DNA of 64,000 bases from Nonomuraea sp. NBC_00507 (GCF_036013525.1 NZ_CP107853.1:2232001-2296000); one strand, 5' to 3'; positions 47,753-56,441 are shown, counted from the first letter of the stretch. Made by a program: numbers and translations. The notes: a model not told the origin generated them from the letters alone.

Positions 47753-48706
47753 ATGAGAACTCAGCGGCGCGATTGGACTGAGCTCCCGGACATCGTGAGA
47801 CACGAAGTCGAATACCGGCTGGGCTCTACCGTGCAGGACTTCGACGAACGTCAAGGCGGCTTCTCCTTCGGCGTTCTCGGTGTCGCCACGCTGTCCATCG
47901 GTGAGCAGGTGTTCATCAAGGCCATACGCGACGATGCGGCCAGCGTGCAGGACTACCGGACCGAGATGGTTGTCGCCGCCGCGTTGCCCCAGACGGTACC
48001 CACGCCACGGCTGCGATTCGCGTGTGAGCTGGCGGGGTGGCTGCTGCTGTGCTTCGACGTCGCGCCGGGCGCGCTGCCGCATGAGCCGTGGCGGCTCGAT
48101 GAGCTGCCCGCCGCCTTGGAGGCGCTGGCTGTATGCGCTCGGGAGTTGACGCCCTCGCCGATCGGCGGCCTGCCAACACTGGCCGAGCAGATGGCTGGGC
48201 GGTGTGAGACCTGGCGGGAGCTGGAGCGCAACGGTGCCTGGGGCGCGGTCACCGTTGACAGCATGGGCGAATGGGAACGCAGGCACCTGTCCCGCCTCGC
48301 CTCCGTCGAAGCGATGTGGACCGAGCTTGCGGTCGGTGACACGCTCCTGCATTTTGATCTGCGCTTCGACAACATACTCGTCAGCCCATGCGGAACAGCG
48401 CACGTCATCGACTGGGGACGCGCATGCATCGGGCCGGCATGGGTCGATTTGGTCTGCCTGCTGTTGCAGTCCGATCTCGGCGACGTTGACCCCGACGAGA
48501 TCTTCTTCGGTCACCCGGTCGGCGAAGCCGCCGAACCGGAGCAGGTCGACGCGTTCCTTGTTGCGTTGGCCAGCTACTGGACCCACACGGCATCCCTTCC
48601 GGGTCTGGCGCATGCCCCGCATCTACGTGACCGGCGCGAGCAATCACGGCGAGCAACGATTGGCCGGCTCCAGCGCCGCTGGGCCTCAAAGCACCTAATG
48701 CAATGA
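47753..48706 (+). CDS. Aminoglycoside phosphotransferase-like kinase
   Basis: A 317-residue APH/choline-kinase fold protein. The catalytic loop reads LLHFDLRFDNILVS (H-x-D-x4-N) and the metal-binding motif is HVIDWGRACIGPAWVDLV. The ATP-binding Lys is in QVFIKAIRDD. The family phosphorylates aminoglycosides, macrolides, homoserine or other small alcohols; the substrate is not predictable, so no resistance claim is made. The ATG at 47753 is preferred to a TTG 9 bp upstream. It lies between pseudogenes and a CcbP-like gene on the opposite strand. Confidence 0.85.
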   Translation: MRTQRRDWTELPDIVRHEVEYRLGSTVQDFDERQGGFSFGVLGVATLSIGEQVFIKAIRDDAASVQDYRTEMVVAAALPQTVPTPRLRFACELAGWLLLCFDVAPGALPHEPWRLDELPAALEALAVCARELTPSPIGGLPTLAEQMAGRCETWRELERNGAWGAVTVDSMGEWERRHLSRLASVEAMWTELAVGDTLLHFDLRFDNILVSPCGTAHVIDWGRACIGPAWVDLVCLLLQSDLGDVDPDEIFFGHPVGEAAEPEQVDAFLVALASYWTHTASLPGLAHAPHLRDRREQSRRATIGRLQRRWASKHLMQ

Positions 48707-48810
48707 GCTCAGGCGGCATCTGGCTAGGGCGTACCCGAGGCATGAAAGCCGGCGATCCATCATGCGGGGGGTCACCGCGAAAGCCGCCCCAGTGGTACTC
48801 GCTCACGATC

Positions 48811-49125
48811 TCACCAGGCCCAGCGTCGGAACGCGTCGATCCACTCGGCGCCGGCCGGTGGCGGGTCGGGCAGCGGCAGATCCAGGATGCCGATCGCCTG
48901 CCGGTGCCGGCCGTGGCGGCAGATCGCCACGATGCCGCTCCCCACGAGGAAGTCGATAGCGGTGACGGTGACCTGCAGGCCGAGCACGGTCGTCTCGAAC
49001 GGCACCGCCAGATTGTCACCGATCATCACATGGAAGCCGGAGAGCTGCTCATCGTCGGTGTAGGCGTCCACAATCGCCCGCTCGATCAGCTCATCCAGGT
49101 GATCGTCAGGAGGGCGGCGAGTCAC
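48811..49125 (-). CDS. CcbP-like calcium-binding family protein
   Basis: A 104-residue protein: LDELIERAIVDAYTDDEQLS, then IGDNLAVPFETTVLGLQVTV, RQAIGILDLPLPDPPPAGAE and a Trp-rich end. The pattern resembles the family named after the cyanobacterial calcium-binding protein CcbP, common as stand-alone genes in actinomycetes. Asp/Glu are plentiful in the N-terminal helix. The GTG start at 49125 has no strong ribosome-binding site. It converges on the phosphotransferase gene. Confidence 0.7.
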   Translation of the reverse strand: MTRRPPDDHLDELIERAIVDAYTDDEQLSGFHVMIGDNLAVPFETTVLGLQVTVTAIDFLVGSGIVAICRHGRHRQAIGILDLPLPDPPPAGAEWIDAFRRWAW

Positions 49126-49220
49126 AACCGCACACGATACTCCTGCCGAGTACCCCTATGATCATCCCCGGGGCAGGCCGGTGTCCGGGTCGAACGAGAT
49201 CGCGGTCTGGTCCACGCGGC

Positions 49221-49309
49221 AAATCTACAATCTGCTCGACAAGCAAATCAACAATCTCAGATTGTTGAGCCAGGAAATCTACAATCTCTCAAGATTGTAG
49301 ATTTGGCTC
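49221..49309. repeat. Cluster of AAATCTACAATCT repeats and long hairpin
   Basis: The 13-mer AAATCWACAATCT occurs three times on the plus strand (49221-49233, 49245-49257, 49275-49287). Inverted partners complete a 9+9 palindrome (49249-49267) and a perfect 13+13 palindrome (49275-49304). The latter extends to GAGCC/GGCTC arms (49267-49309). The A/T content is far above that of the surroundings. Operator array, replication iterons or transfer-origin-like structure are possible. No gene is visible between 49126 and 49699 apart from the tRNA-like relic. Confidence 0.7.
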
Positions 49310-49509
49310 CGCCCCCGACCGGGTGGCACTCTGCCAGCGCCACCGCGGTCGGGCCGCCCGCCGACTGGCCCACGACACTGGCGACGGGGCCAAACCGAGC
49401 GTGCCGCACAACTAGGCGAGCACATCGGCGAACCGGTCGGGCTGCATCCGACGCTCAAGCCGCCACAAGGCGAAATCCCAGCTCAGAAGCAGGATTCGAG
49501 GTGAGGAGT

Positions 49510-49552
49510 GGTAGGGCGCCCGGGTCTCGAACCCGGAACCTACGGATTAAAA
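49510..49552 (-). repeat. tRNA(Lys)-like 3' half, attachment-site relic 2
   Basis: On the minus strand: CTTTTAATCCG (Lys anticodon loop and 3' stem), GTAGG, then a T arm with the intact TTCGA loop between CCGGG and CCCGG, and an acceptor strand ending CCCTACCA. The 5' half (D arm and 5' acceptor strand) is absent. Identity with relic 1 starts inside the anticodon loop, a usual crossover point for integrases that target tRNA genes. Confidence 0.75.
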
Positions 49553-49699
49553 GATCCAATTCGAGTCGTTCCATATAGTCCAGTGCAGGTCAGCGCTTGT
49601 CGCTGGTCCTTCTTGAACGCCCCTGAACGGCCTTGTACTGCAACTGGGACTGCAACCGGCAGGCCCCGCTGATCGGTTCGCCGTTACGCTTCGGTAGTG

Positions 49700-50690
49700 A
49701 TGGATATGATCTTCCCTCCCAAGCTGAACGCAGGCGACGTTCATACGAGTGGTAGCGCCAGCCCGGTCCCGTGCGATGGTGATGGAGCACGACCACACCG
49801 ACATCATCAGGTCTCGGTTCGCCGAGCTCGGCCTGACGCTCTCCTACGGCAGCCATGTCGATGAGCGAGACGCGTTCGACTCCTCCAGCATCGCCTCGCG
49901 AGTCAGCGATCTGCACGAGGCCTTCGCGGACCCATCGGTGGCGGCGATCCTGACGGTCATCGGCGGCTACAACTGCAACGAGCTCCTGCCGTTACTGGAC
50001 TGGGAGCTGATCCGCGCCAACCCGAAGATCTTGTGCGGATACTCCGACATCACGGCCCTGCAGAACGCCATCCTTGCGCGAACCGGGCTGGTCACCTACT
50101 CCGGTCCGCACTGGTCGACGTTCGGGATGCGAGACCACTTCGACCAGACCCTGCACTGGTTCGCCTCGGTCATGTTCGACTCCGCTCCGATCACGCTGGC
50201 CCCGGCAGTGCACTGGAGCGACGATCTCTGGTTCCTCGATCAGGACAAGCGCGAACTGACCCCGAACGACGGATGGTGGCCGATCCAAACCGGCACCACC
50301 GAGGGCCACATCGTCGGCGGCAATCTGTGCACGCTGAACCTGCTACAGGGCACCCCGTACATGCCATCTCTCGACGGCGCGATGCTGATCGTCGAGGATG
50401 ACCTGGAGTCGCACCCGGCGACCTTCGCACGCGACCTGACCTCATTGCTGCAGCTTCCCGACGCTCCGGGCATACGAGGACTGATGATCGGGCGCTTCCA
50501 GCACGCCAGCCGCATGTCTCGCCCGCTGCTGGAACAGATCATCGGCGCCCAACCGGCACTGACCCGCATCCCCGTCTTGGCCAACATCGACATCGGCCAC
50601 ACTTCCCCTTTGGCCACCTTCCCGATCGGCGGCCAGGGCCGCCTCGCCATCACCGACACCGAGACCAGCCTGAAACTGCTACGCCACTGA
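49700..50690 (+). pseudogene. S66 LD-carboxypeptidase/MccF-like, N-terminal frameshift
   Basis: The main frame from 49749 encodes a nearly complete S66 peptidase: GYSDITALQNAI (nucleophile Ser), VEDDLESHPATFARDL (Glu) and NIDIGHTSPLATFPI (His). The family's first strand is encoded in another frame just upstream (ATG 49700, MDMIFPPKLNAGDV). One extra base near 49742 separates it from IRVVAPARSRAM. S66 proteins cut LD bonds in murein peptides or detoxify microcin-C-like compounds (MccF). The shortened protein from GTG 49749 keeps the catalytic triad, so it may still fold; otherwise this is a fresh frameshift or a sequence error. Confidence 0.7.
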
Positions 50691-50872
50691 CCCATCGGCC
50701 CATCTGCTCGAGCTGTTCCACTCTGGCCGGGACAGGGAACCATCTGATTCCGACGCGTCATAGTGAAAGAGATCGCAAAGCCCAACAAGCGCGTGAGCGG
50801 GTCCGGTGTGATCACGCCTTGGCGAATGACAGGTTAGGGCGTGGGCACGAAAGGACGGGCAGGCGACCGCTA

Positions 50873-50959
50873 TTCGATGAGCCGGTGCTGAGGAACGAAG
50901 CACCGGATCGCCGATCGCCCCCAACCAACGACGGAGGCCAGCCAACACGGGGCGATCGT
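50873..50959. repeat. Dispersed repeat, copy 2
   Basis: Partner of the repeat at 45505-45594. Here the shared CTGAGGAACGAAG core is flanked by CGGTGC/GCACCG, giving a 6-bp stem around the conserved TGAGGAACGAA. In copy 1 the stem positions differ but can still pair with G-U. The rest of 50691-51070, between the S66 gene and the Ada-like gene, contains no assignable gene. Confidence 0.5.
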
Positions 50960-51070
50960 AGGGCTGTATTCGTGTGGCGGCTCACCCGCCGCCTACCGGA
51001 CGGCCCGGTCGGCCGGGACATCCTCACCCAGCCACAACCCGGCCTGTTCACCATGAACCGGCGCGAGAGT

Positions 51071-52183
51071 TCACAAGACGCCCTGCCGCATCAAGAATGA
51101 ACGCGGGCTGCTCTGGCGGTGGGCTGCCGATTCATCGGCGGCCGCCTGCGCGAACGATCGTAGGGTGTGGATGGTGGTATCGGGGAGGGGCAGCGCGTCG
51201 AGATCGGCCCAAGCGAGGATGTCGGGTTGCGGAAACATCCTGGTGAGGCCGGCTGGGGCGAGGCCAGGCGCGACCGCGCCGAACCGGCTGGCGAGGTCAC
51301 CCAGGATGGCCCGTGCCCGTGTGGCATCCGGCACCCCGGCACGTACGATGTCGTACACGCCGACTTCGAATGGATCCCAGGAACCGCACGTCTTGGCAGG
51401 GTCGTCGAGGGCGAAGATGCGCCGGGCCCGGTGGACGTGGTGGATGAGGCCGTTGAGCCGGGGAAGATGGGCGAGGAGCAACAGCTCGGTTGGGGATCGC
51501 TGGGTGATCTCGATCATGCCGGGGTCATGGTCGATGGAGATGGTGCGCCGATAACAGGCGCCGGAGACTGCTTCGACAGTCGGTGTCGCCCGTGCGGCCA
51601 GGTGGCGCAGGGCGGCCGCGAAATCTAGCGGCTTGTCGTGGGCGAGCCGGATGGCCAGTCCGCCGTCGGCTTGGAGGCGGTCGGTGACCCGCCGCCGAGC
51701 CCGCAGCTCACGCGGGGTGCCGTGGAAGACATCGGCGAGGACCCGGTTGAGCTGTCGAACGCTGCCGAAGCCCGCGGCGAAGGCAATGTCGGCTATGCGT
51801 AGGTCGGTGTCGTCGAGCAGTCGGCGGGCGAAGTGCGCGCGCCGGGAGCGGGCGAGTTGGTCGGGCGTGACCCCGGCATGCTGAAGAAATATGCGCCGAA
51901 GGTGACGCGGCGACACGCCGAGCCGGCCGGCGAGCCTGCTCTCCGTCGCGTCGTCCAGCGCTCCGTCGGCGATGAGTTGGATCCCGCGGCACACCAGTGC
52001 GGGCATGTCTGAGACGGTGATGGGTTCTTGCCGGTACGGGCGGCACCGATGGCAGGCGCGGTATCCGGCCGTTTCCGCCGCGGCCGCGGACGGGTAGCGG
52101 GTGGTGTTCGCCGGGCGGGGGCGGCCTGGGCAGTCGTCGCGGCAGTAGATGCCGGTGGTCAGGACGGCGCCGACTGCGTTCAC
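51071..52183 (-). CDS. Ada/AlkA-type DNA repair regulator, C-terminally truncated
   Basis: A 370-residue protein with the start of an Ada-AlkA fusion: a zinc domain (GIYCRDDCPGRPR and ACHRC, four Cys), an AraC-type HTH pair (LAGRLGVSPRHLRRIFLQHA, then IADIAFAAGFGSVRQLNRVL) and the AlkA N-terminal domain (PLDFAAALRHLAARATPTVE). The AlkA glycosylase domain begins (WDPFEVGVYDIVR) but stops after LPDTTIHTLRSFAQAAADES, before the HhH-GPD catalytic Asp expected in a protein of about 490 residues. The N terminus is also about 20 residues short. The methyl-sensing regulator may still work, but glycosylase activity is unlikely. Confidence 0.8.
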   Translation of the reverse strand: MNAVGAVLTTGIYCRDDCPGRPRPANTTRYPSAAAAETAGYRACHRCRPYRQEPITVSDMPALVCRGIQLIADGALDDATESRLAGRLGVSPRHLRRIFLQHAGVTPDQLARSRRAHFARRLLDDTDLRIADIAFAAGFGSVRQLNRVLADVFHGTPRELRARRRVTDRLQADGGLAIRLAHDKPLDFAAALRHLAARATPTVEAVSGACYRRTISIDHDPGMIEITQRSPTELLLLAHLPRLNGLIHHVHRARRIFALDDPAKTCGSWDPFEVGVYDIVRAGVPDATRARAILGDLASRFGAVAPGLAPAGLTRMFPQPDILAWADLDALPLPDTTIHTLRSFAQAAADESAAHRQSSPRSFLMRQGVL

Positions 52184-52319
52184 GCTTCCAGCATGGCATC
52201 GATCGGCTCGCCGGATCGGACGGATCCGGACCGGTTGCCGATGTTGGCCGAATGTGGCCAGACCTGCTGATCAGCAACCCGTGAGAATCCAGGTTCACCC
52301 ATCTACAGGAGGTCGTCCC

Positions 52320-52787
52320 GTGAGTGCAGTATCGAACAAGCAACGCGTCATCGACGCGTGGCAGGTCTTTGCCACGCGTGATGCGGACCGGGTCCGCGAC
52401 GTCTTCGCCCCCGACGCGGAGTGGCTCGCCCCCGCCGACAACGCGACCTCTCGCGCCATCGATGGAACGCACCATCTCATCGGGCGGGACCGTATCGTGC
52501 GATTCCTGACCGAGGAGTTCTCCACGGTCTTCGTCGACAACGTGTCCATCGAGTCCGGCGGCTTCTACGCCGACGGCGACACCGTGGTCGTCGAGATGCG
52601 GCTGCAGGCCACCCTCGCCCACGGTGGTCACTACGACAACGAATACTGCTTCATCTTCGAGCTGGAGTCCGGCCTGATCAAGCGGATCCGCGAATACATG
52701 GACACACAACGCGGCGCGGCATGGTTCCGCTCGCCCGCAACGGCGGACCGGCTGGGTCGACCCGAAGCGACAGCCACCTATCGGTAG
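52320..52787 (+). CDS. SnoaL/NTF2-like protein
   Basis: A 155-residue NTF2-fold protein: NKQRVIDAWQVFATRDADRV, then DVFAPDAEWLAP, VVVEMRLQATLAHGGHYDNE and a C-terminal IREYMDTQRG. Members act as small-molecule isomerases, hydrolases or ligand-binding proteins; no specific reaction can be assigned. The GTG start at 52320 has a strong AGGAGG 7 bp upstream, which decides it over longer frames. It is divergent from the Ada-like gene. Confidence 0.85.
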   Translation: MSAVSNKQRVIDAWQVFATRDADRVRDVFAPDAEWLAPADNATSRAIDGTHHLIGRDRIVRFLTEEFSTVFVDNVSIESGGFYADGDTVVVEMRLQATLAHGGHYDNEYCFIFELESGLIKRIREYMDTQRGAAWFRSPATADRLGRPEATATYR

Positions 52788-53262
52788 TTTCGCTCTCACC
52801 GCCTACCCACCAAACCGTAACCGGCTCGTGAGCACACGGTCAGTGTGGGCGGCGTCAGCGAGGCTCGAGTAGGCGGGCTGAACCCTATGCGGCAAATCGG
52901 CTCCAGCCAGGCCGGACGAACAGCCGTACAAGAAACATTGGTGGCTTGACCAGCACTTGATACGGCCTGCCGAATACTGACCAAGCAGCCCGCCGCACCC
53001 CTCTCATCAGATCTTCTCTTGATCGTCCGAGGGGTCTGTCCATGGATTGGCCGCCGAAACGATCTACCGTCCGCGACGCACGAGCACAGTCCGTGCACGC
53101 GAGCGACATGGGCGAAGCCATGTTCTTCCCGTGCTCGGTGCATGACGCCGAGGCAGTGGTGGCCGCTGCTTCCTTCCATCGAATGCCAAACTCTTCGTCC
53201 AGACGCAAGGCTGCGCGGGTTTCCTTCTCGGCACGGTCGAATTCCCTGTGCAAGCAGTACAG
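52788..53262. other. Region with no assigned gene
   Basis: An open stretch on the minus strand (about 52885-53270) with many charged residues and a C-terminal Cys pair (ACTDC) could be an unrecognised gene fragment, but I see no ribosome-binding site and no family match. Confidence 0.4.
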
Positions 53263-53915
53263 GTGAACCAATTCGAGTCGCGCATCCCCTTCGCCGCGCT
53301 TCTGCTGCTCGCCATCCTGGCCGCCATCACGACGCTGACGCTCGGGCTCGTCCTGCGCGACGCGGCCGGTGACCCGTACGAGATTACCCGGGCGGCGACG
53401 AAGAGACCCGACGTGGTGGCCAGCGCTGGTCGGGCCGTCGGCGGCGGCGATCACGGTGGCGCCATACTTATGCGACCGCCGCACCGACTGGGTGATCGCC
53501 GCCTCGGCGCGCCTGCCCGTCCCGCTGCTGCTCGCTCTGCGGGTCGCCGCCCGCCGCCCGCGACGGGTGGTGCTGCGGCGCGACCAGCATCGCGGTCATG
53601 GTCAGCGGGATCTACGCTCTGCTGGTGCTGAACGCCTTCCTCGGCACCCAGCCGGCCGCCGGCGGATACAGCGAAAGCCAGGTGGCGACGCTGCGGCACG
53701 TGCTCCTGGTCTGGACGACCATCCTGCTCTCCCTGGCGGCGGTCAACGCCATCGTCATCACCTGGGCGACGGTGCTCGACAACCGGCAAGTGTCGGCGCT
53801 GACCCGCGCCCTCGGCGTCACCCTGCAGGAAGTGACCGTCGCACTGGCGGCCGCGCAGGTGCTGCCCATGAACCCGGTTATGGGCATTTGGCCAGCGGCC
53901 TACTTTGCTCGTTGA
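53263..53915 (+). pseudogene. FtsX-like ABC permease remnant
   Basis: The first part (IPFAALLLLAILAAITTLTL, then GLVLRDAAGDPYEITRAATK and RPDVVAS) is the N-terminal helix and outer-domain start of a macrolide-exporter-type FtsX permease. The last part (53598-53915) is the final FtsX helix block (LVWTTILLSLAAVNAIVITW, then LDNRQVSALTRALGVTLQEV). The 500 or so residues normally between them are gone and the frames differ. It is a deletion derivative, not functional. Confidence 0.7.
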
Positions 53916-54112
53916 GCGGCATGAGGAAACAGATCAAAAGCAATTTTGATACTGCGGCCCCTGTCGAGTCAACGACGCCCATGAGGGATATGGGAAACAA
54001 AATGACTGACGTGACAGTCAGGCTCACCGCCGCTTGGATAAGTGCCCTGTCGCCTGTTGATCATTTCTGCGCTGCTGATAAGCCGCAGAGCGGCCGGAAG
54101 AGGCATGCCATC

Positions 54113-54469
54113 GTGACGGAAAGTCCCAAGCGATTCGTTCGCCGCCGCGAGGACTTCAACTGTGCCAACTGCCACAAAGAGGTATTGGGGACGGGATACA
54201 CGAACCACTGCCCACGCTGCCTGTGGTCCCGGCATGTCGATGTCTCACCCGGTGACCGCCTCGCCACCTGTCGAGGCATGATGGAGCCGGTCGGTGTCCT
54301 TTACGAGCGCGGCGAATACCTGGTGACCCAGCGCTGCGTCGAGTGTGGTCACTTATGGCGCAACCGAGCAGCCTCCGCTGACAGCCGGGATGTCTTGCAC
54401 GGTTTGATGGGGCGTGCCGTCAAATTCCCCGCTGTCGAGACCGGCCGAAGAAGACCCACTGAGCTCTGA
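54113..54469 (+). CDS. RNHCP domain protein
   Basis: A 118-residue zinc-ribbon protein. The core reads REDFNCANCHKEVLGTGYTN, then HCPRCLWSRHVD and the second zinc pair QRCVECGHLWRNR, all typical of the RNHCP family found in actinomycetes and fungi. The function of the family is not established; nucleic acid binding is often assumed. The GTG at 54113 has GGAAGAGG upstream. The longer frame upstream is not coding. Confidence 0.88.
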   Translation: MTESPKRFVRRREDFNCANCHKEVLGTGYTNHCPRCLWSRHVDVSPGDRLATCRGMMEPVGVLYERGEYLVTQRCVECGHLWRNRAASADSRDVLHGLMGRAVKFPAVETGRRRPTEL

Positions 54470-55184
54470 TTTGCCATTCAGCGGGCCGGAGGTATCGATC
54501 GATCAGGTGCTGAATCTTCTTCCGCGCATCTGACGCCCAGATGAGCCCGGCCAGGGAACCGCGTATGAACCACGCGGTCACGAGCGAGAACCGTGTTGGA
54601 CGTGCGCGGCGTGTATCCCATGCGGGGCCCGCCGTACGCGTGCGTCGGGACTGTCGCGCAGCTCGGTCACTCCAACTCGAAGTGCTGCCAGTGCTTGTTC
54701 AACTGCTCGAAGCAATCGGTTGAACAACGTCGAGCCGTTGGCGACCGGCCGTGACGACCCTCGATCCTGTCCGCGCAACCGAGGTCGTGACTACAGCGGT
54801 TGTGCCGCATACCAGCAACATACCGCCCCTCCATATTGTCGTGCACGATCACGCACGCATTAAGGGGGCCGACTGTGCCTGTTCCGCCGAAGCGTTGGTT
54901 CCGGTGTTCTGCGGTCCATGTTCCTTCATCGCCGCTGCCACCGCCCGCCGGATTGGACGTGATGGTGCCATTGCCCAACGTCTCGCCCGACGGCCGTCGC
55001 CTGACGCGTGTGCCCGCTTCGCAGCTTGGTGCTCCGTGCTTCACGACAGGACTCGAACACGGCCTGACCTGGTCGATCCGGCATCGGCATCGAGCTGTCC
55101 TGCTGCCGGCGATAGCACGCCTGTGCCGAGGAACACCGTGATCACGGCGAGCTGCGGTGGCCGTACCTATCGGAAGGGAGCTTC
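54470..55184. other. Region with no recognisable gene
   Basis: About 715 bp before the RiPP cluster regulator. Open frames are present on both strands, but none shows a family signature together with a ribosome-binding site. GGAAGGGAG near the right end belongs to the next gene. It marks the boundary between the decayed accessory region and the biosynthetic cluster. Confidence 0.5.
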
Positions 55185-56156
55185 GTGGAGAGACGCGCTT
55201 CAGAGCCGGCGGACCGGGAGAGCGGATTCATCGCCGACGATGTCGTACGCGTGAGGCTCGCTGAGTTGACGGCGGCGGATTCGCCGCGTTGCCAGGGAGT
55301 GGATCTCGACCACGCACGTGCACTTGCCGAGGTGGAGGACCCGCTACCGCCCATACTCGTGCATTTCGCCACCATGCGCGTCATCGATGGGATGCACCGC
55401 CTCACTGCCGCCCGGCTGGGCGGTCGCACCGACATCGAGGTGCAGTTCTTTCACGGGACCTCTGACGAGGCATTCCGGTTAGGCGTCCAGGCGAACGTCT
55501 CACATGGTCTACCGCTGAGCTTGGCTGATCGGAAGTCGGCCGCGGCACGCATCATGCGGTCCCATCCGTATCTCTCGGACCGGGCGATCGCCTTGTCGGC
55601 GGGCTTGGCGGCGGCAACCGTGGCGTCCCTGCGCACGCAGACCGAAGGGTCCGGTGAAGTCCAGGCCAGGACGGGCGCGGATGGCAGAGTCCGGCCGCTG
55701 AACGCCGCGAAGGGACGACTGGTTGCCAGCGAGGTGATTGCGGAGCGCCCGGACGCGACGCTCAGGGAGATCGCTCAAGTGGCAGGCATCTCGATCGCGA
55801 CTGCCCAGGACGTGCGGCGGCGGGTCCTCGCGGGCGTGGACCCCGTTCCTGATCGATTGAAGTCCACCGATGAAGACGTGTCTCAGCGAAGGGCCTCGCT
55901 GAACGGCGCCGGCGGCACCACGGACCGGATCGACGTCACACGAATAATCGACACATTGCGGCGTGACCCGTCGCTTCGCTATTCCGATTCCGGCCGCCTG
56001 CTGCTCAGGTGGCTGGACTCCAGGACGGTGACGACCACGCAATGGGCAGAGGTCGCGGAGAACGTGCCGCCGCACTGCCGGGCCTCCATCGCCAAGGTAG
56101 CGAGGGAGTGCGCCCGGACGTGGTCGGATATCGCAGAGATGATCAATGCCAGATGA
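55185..56156 (+). CDS. StrR/ParB-fold pathway regulator
   Basis: A 323-residue protein. The N-terminal ParB/sulfiredoxin-like domain contains PPILVHFATMRVIDGMHRLTAA and FRLGVQANVSHGLPLSLADR. A central HTH follows (LSDRAIALSAGLAAATVASLR), then a second HTH-like segment (REIAQVAGISIATAQDVRRR). This architecture is that of StrR/NovG-type activators of antibiotic gene clusters. The GTG start has GGAAGGGAG 4-8 bp upstream. It is the first gene of the right-hand cluster and is separated from the precursor gene by 285 bp containing inverted repeats that may be its binding sites. Confidence 0.9.
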   Translation: MERRASEPADRESGFIADDVVRVRLAELTAADSPRCQGVDLDHARALAEVEDPLPPILVHFATMRVIDGMHRLTAARLGGRTDIEVQFFHGTSDEAFRLGVQANVSHGLPLSLADRKSAAARIMRSHPYLSDRAIALSAGLAAATVASLRTQTEGSGEVQARTGADGRVRPLNAAKGRLVASEVIAERPDATLREIAQVAGISIATAQDVRRRVLAGVDPVPDRLKSTDEDVSQRRASLNGAGGTTDRIDVTRIIDTLRRDPSLRYSDSGRLLLRWLDSRTVTTTQWAEVAENVPPHCRASIAKVARECARTWSDIAEMINAR

Positions 56157-56313
56157 CCACAGACAGTCGCCTGGCGCACGGCAGACGAAAAAGCCACCAA
56201 TGAAATCAATCATTGGCTGCTTGAAGCGCTACGTCACTATAGAAGCACTTTTCTCGGCAAGCGATCAAGTACACCGAAATAGGTGACGAAAATTCACACT
56301 CAGCGAGTCGTGC

Positions 56314-56356
56314 GGATGCTGCCCGCAGTATGCCCGGCAACGATCCCGGAGTTGCC
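56314..56356. promoter_or_regulatory. Inverted repeats upstream of the precursor promoter
   Basis: A perfect repeat GGCAAC-N9-GTTGCC (56336-56356) and next to it an imperfect one, GGATGCTGC-CC-GCAGTATGC (56314-56333), end 20 bp before the -35 box. The position suits an activator site, and StrR-type proteins bind palindromes with a spacer of about this size. The repeat sequences do not match the published StrR site, so binding is a guess. Confidence 0.45.
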
Positions 56357-56376
56357 ATGAGGCCGTTCAGAAAACG

Positions 56377-56406
56377 TTGACACTTCTTCTCGGCGATCAG
56401 TAACGT
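56377..56406 (+). promoter_or_regulatory. Sigma-70 type promoter for the precursor gene
   Basis: TTGACA (56377-56382), 18-bp spacer, TAACGT (56401-56406). The -35 is a perfect consensus. Transcription would start near 56413, giving a leader of about 30 bases before the precursor ATG. Confidence 0.65.
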
Positions 56407-56441
56407 CCTCCCCACGTATCTACAGAAAGGAGAAAGTATCC

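Noticed and set aside
47753..48706. Aminoglycoside resistance gene
   Set aside because: The kinase fold is clear, but the family is broad and nothing in sequence fixes an aminoglycoside substrate.
49221..49309. CRISPR array
   Set aside because: Repeats are short, unevenly spaced and palindromic to each other; no regular spacers and no cas genes in the window.
45330..49552. Functional tRNA(Lys) genes
   Set aside because: Only the 3' half is present in each copy; D arm and 5' acceptor strand are missing, so these are listed as repeats.
54667..55044. 125-codon minus-strand frame before the RiPP cluster
   Set aside because: No motif, no ribosome-binding site, and composition like non-coding high-GC DNA.
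56206..56415. 69-codon minus-strand frame upstream of the precursor gene
   Set aside because: It overlaps the promoter and inverted repeats, and has no ribosome-binding site or recognisable sequence.
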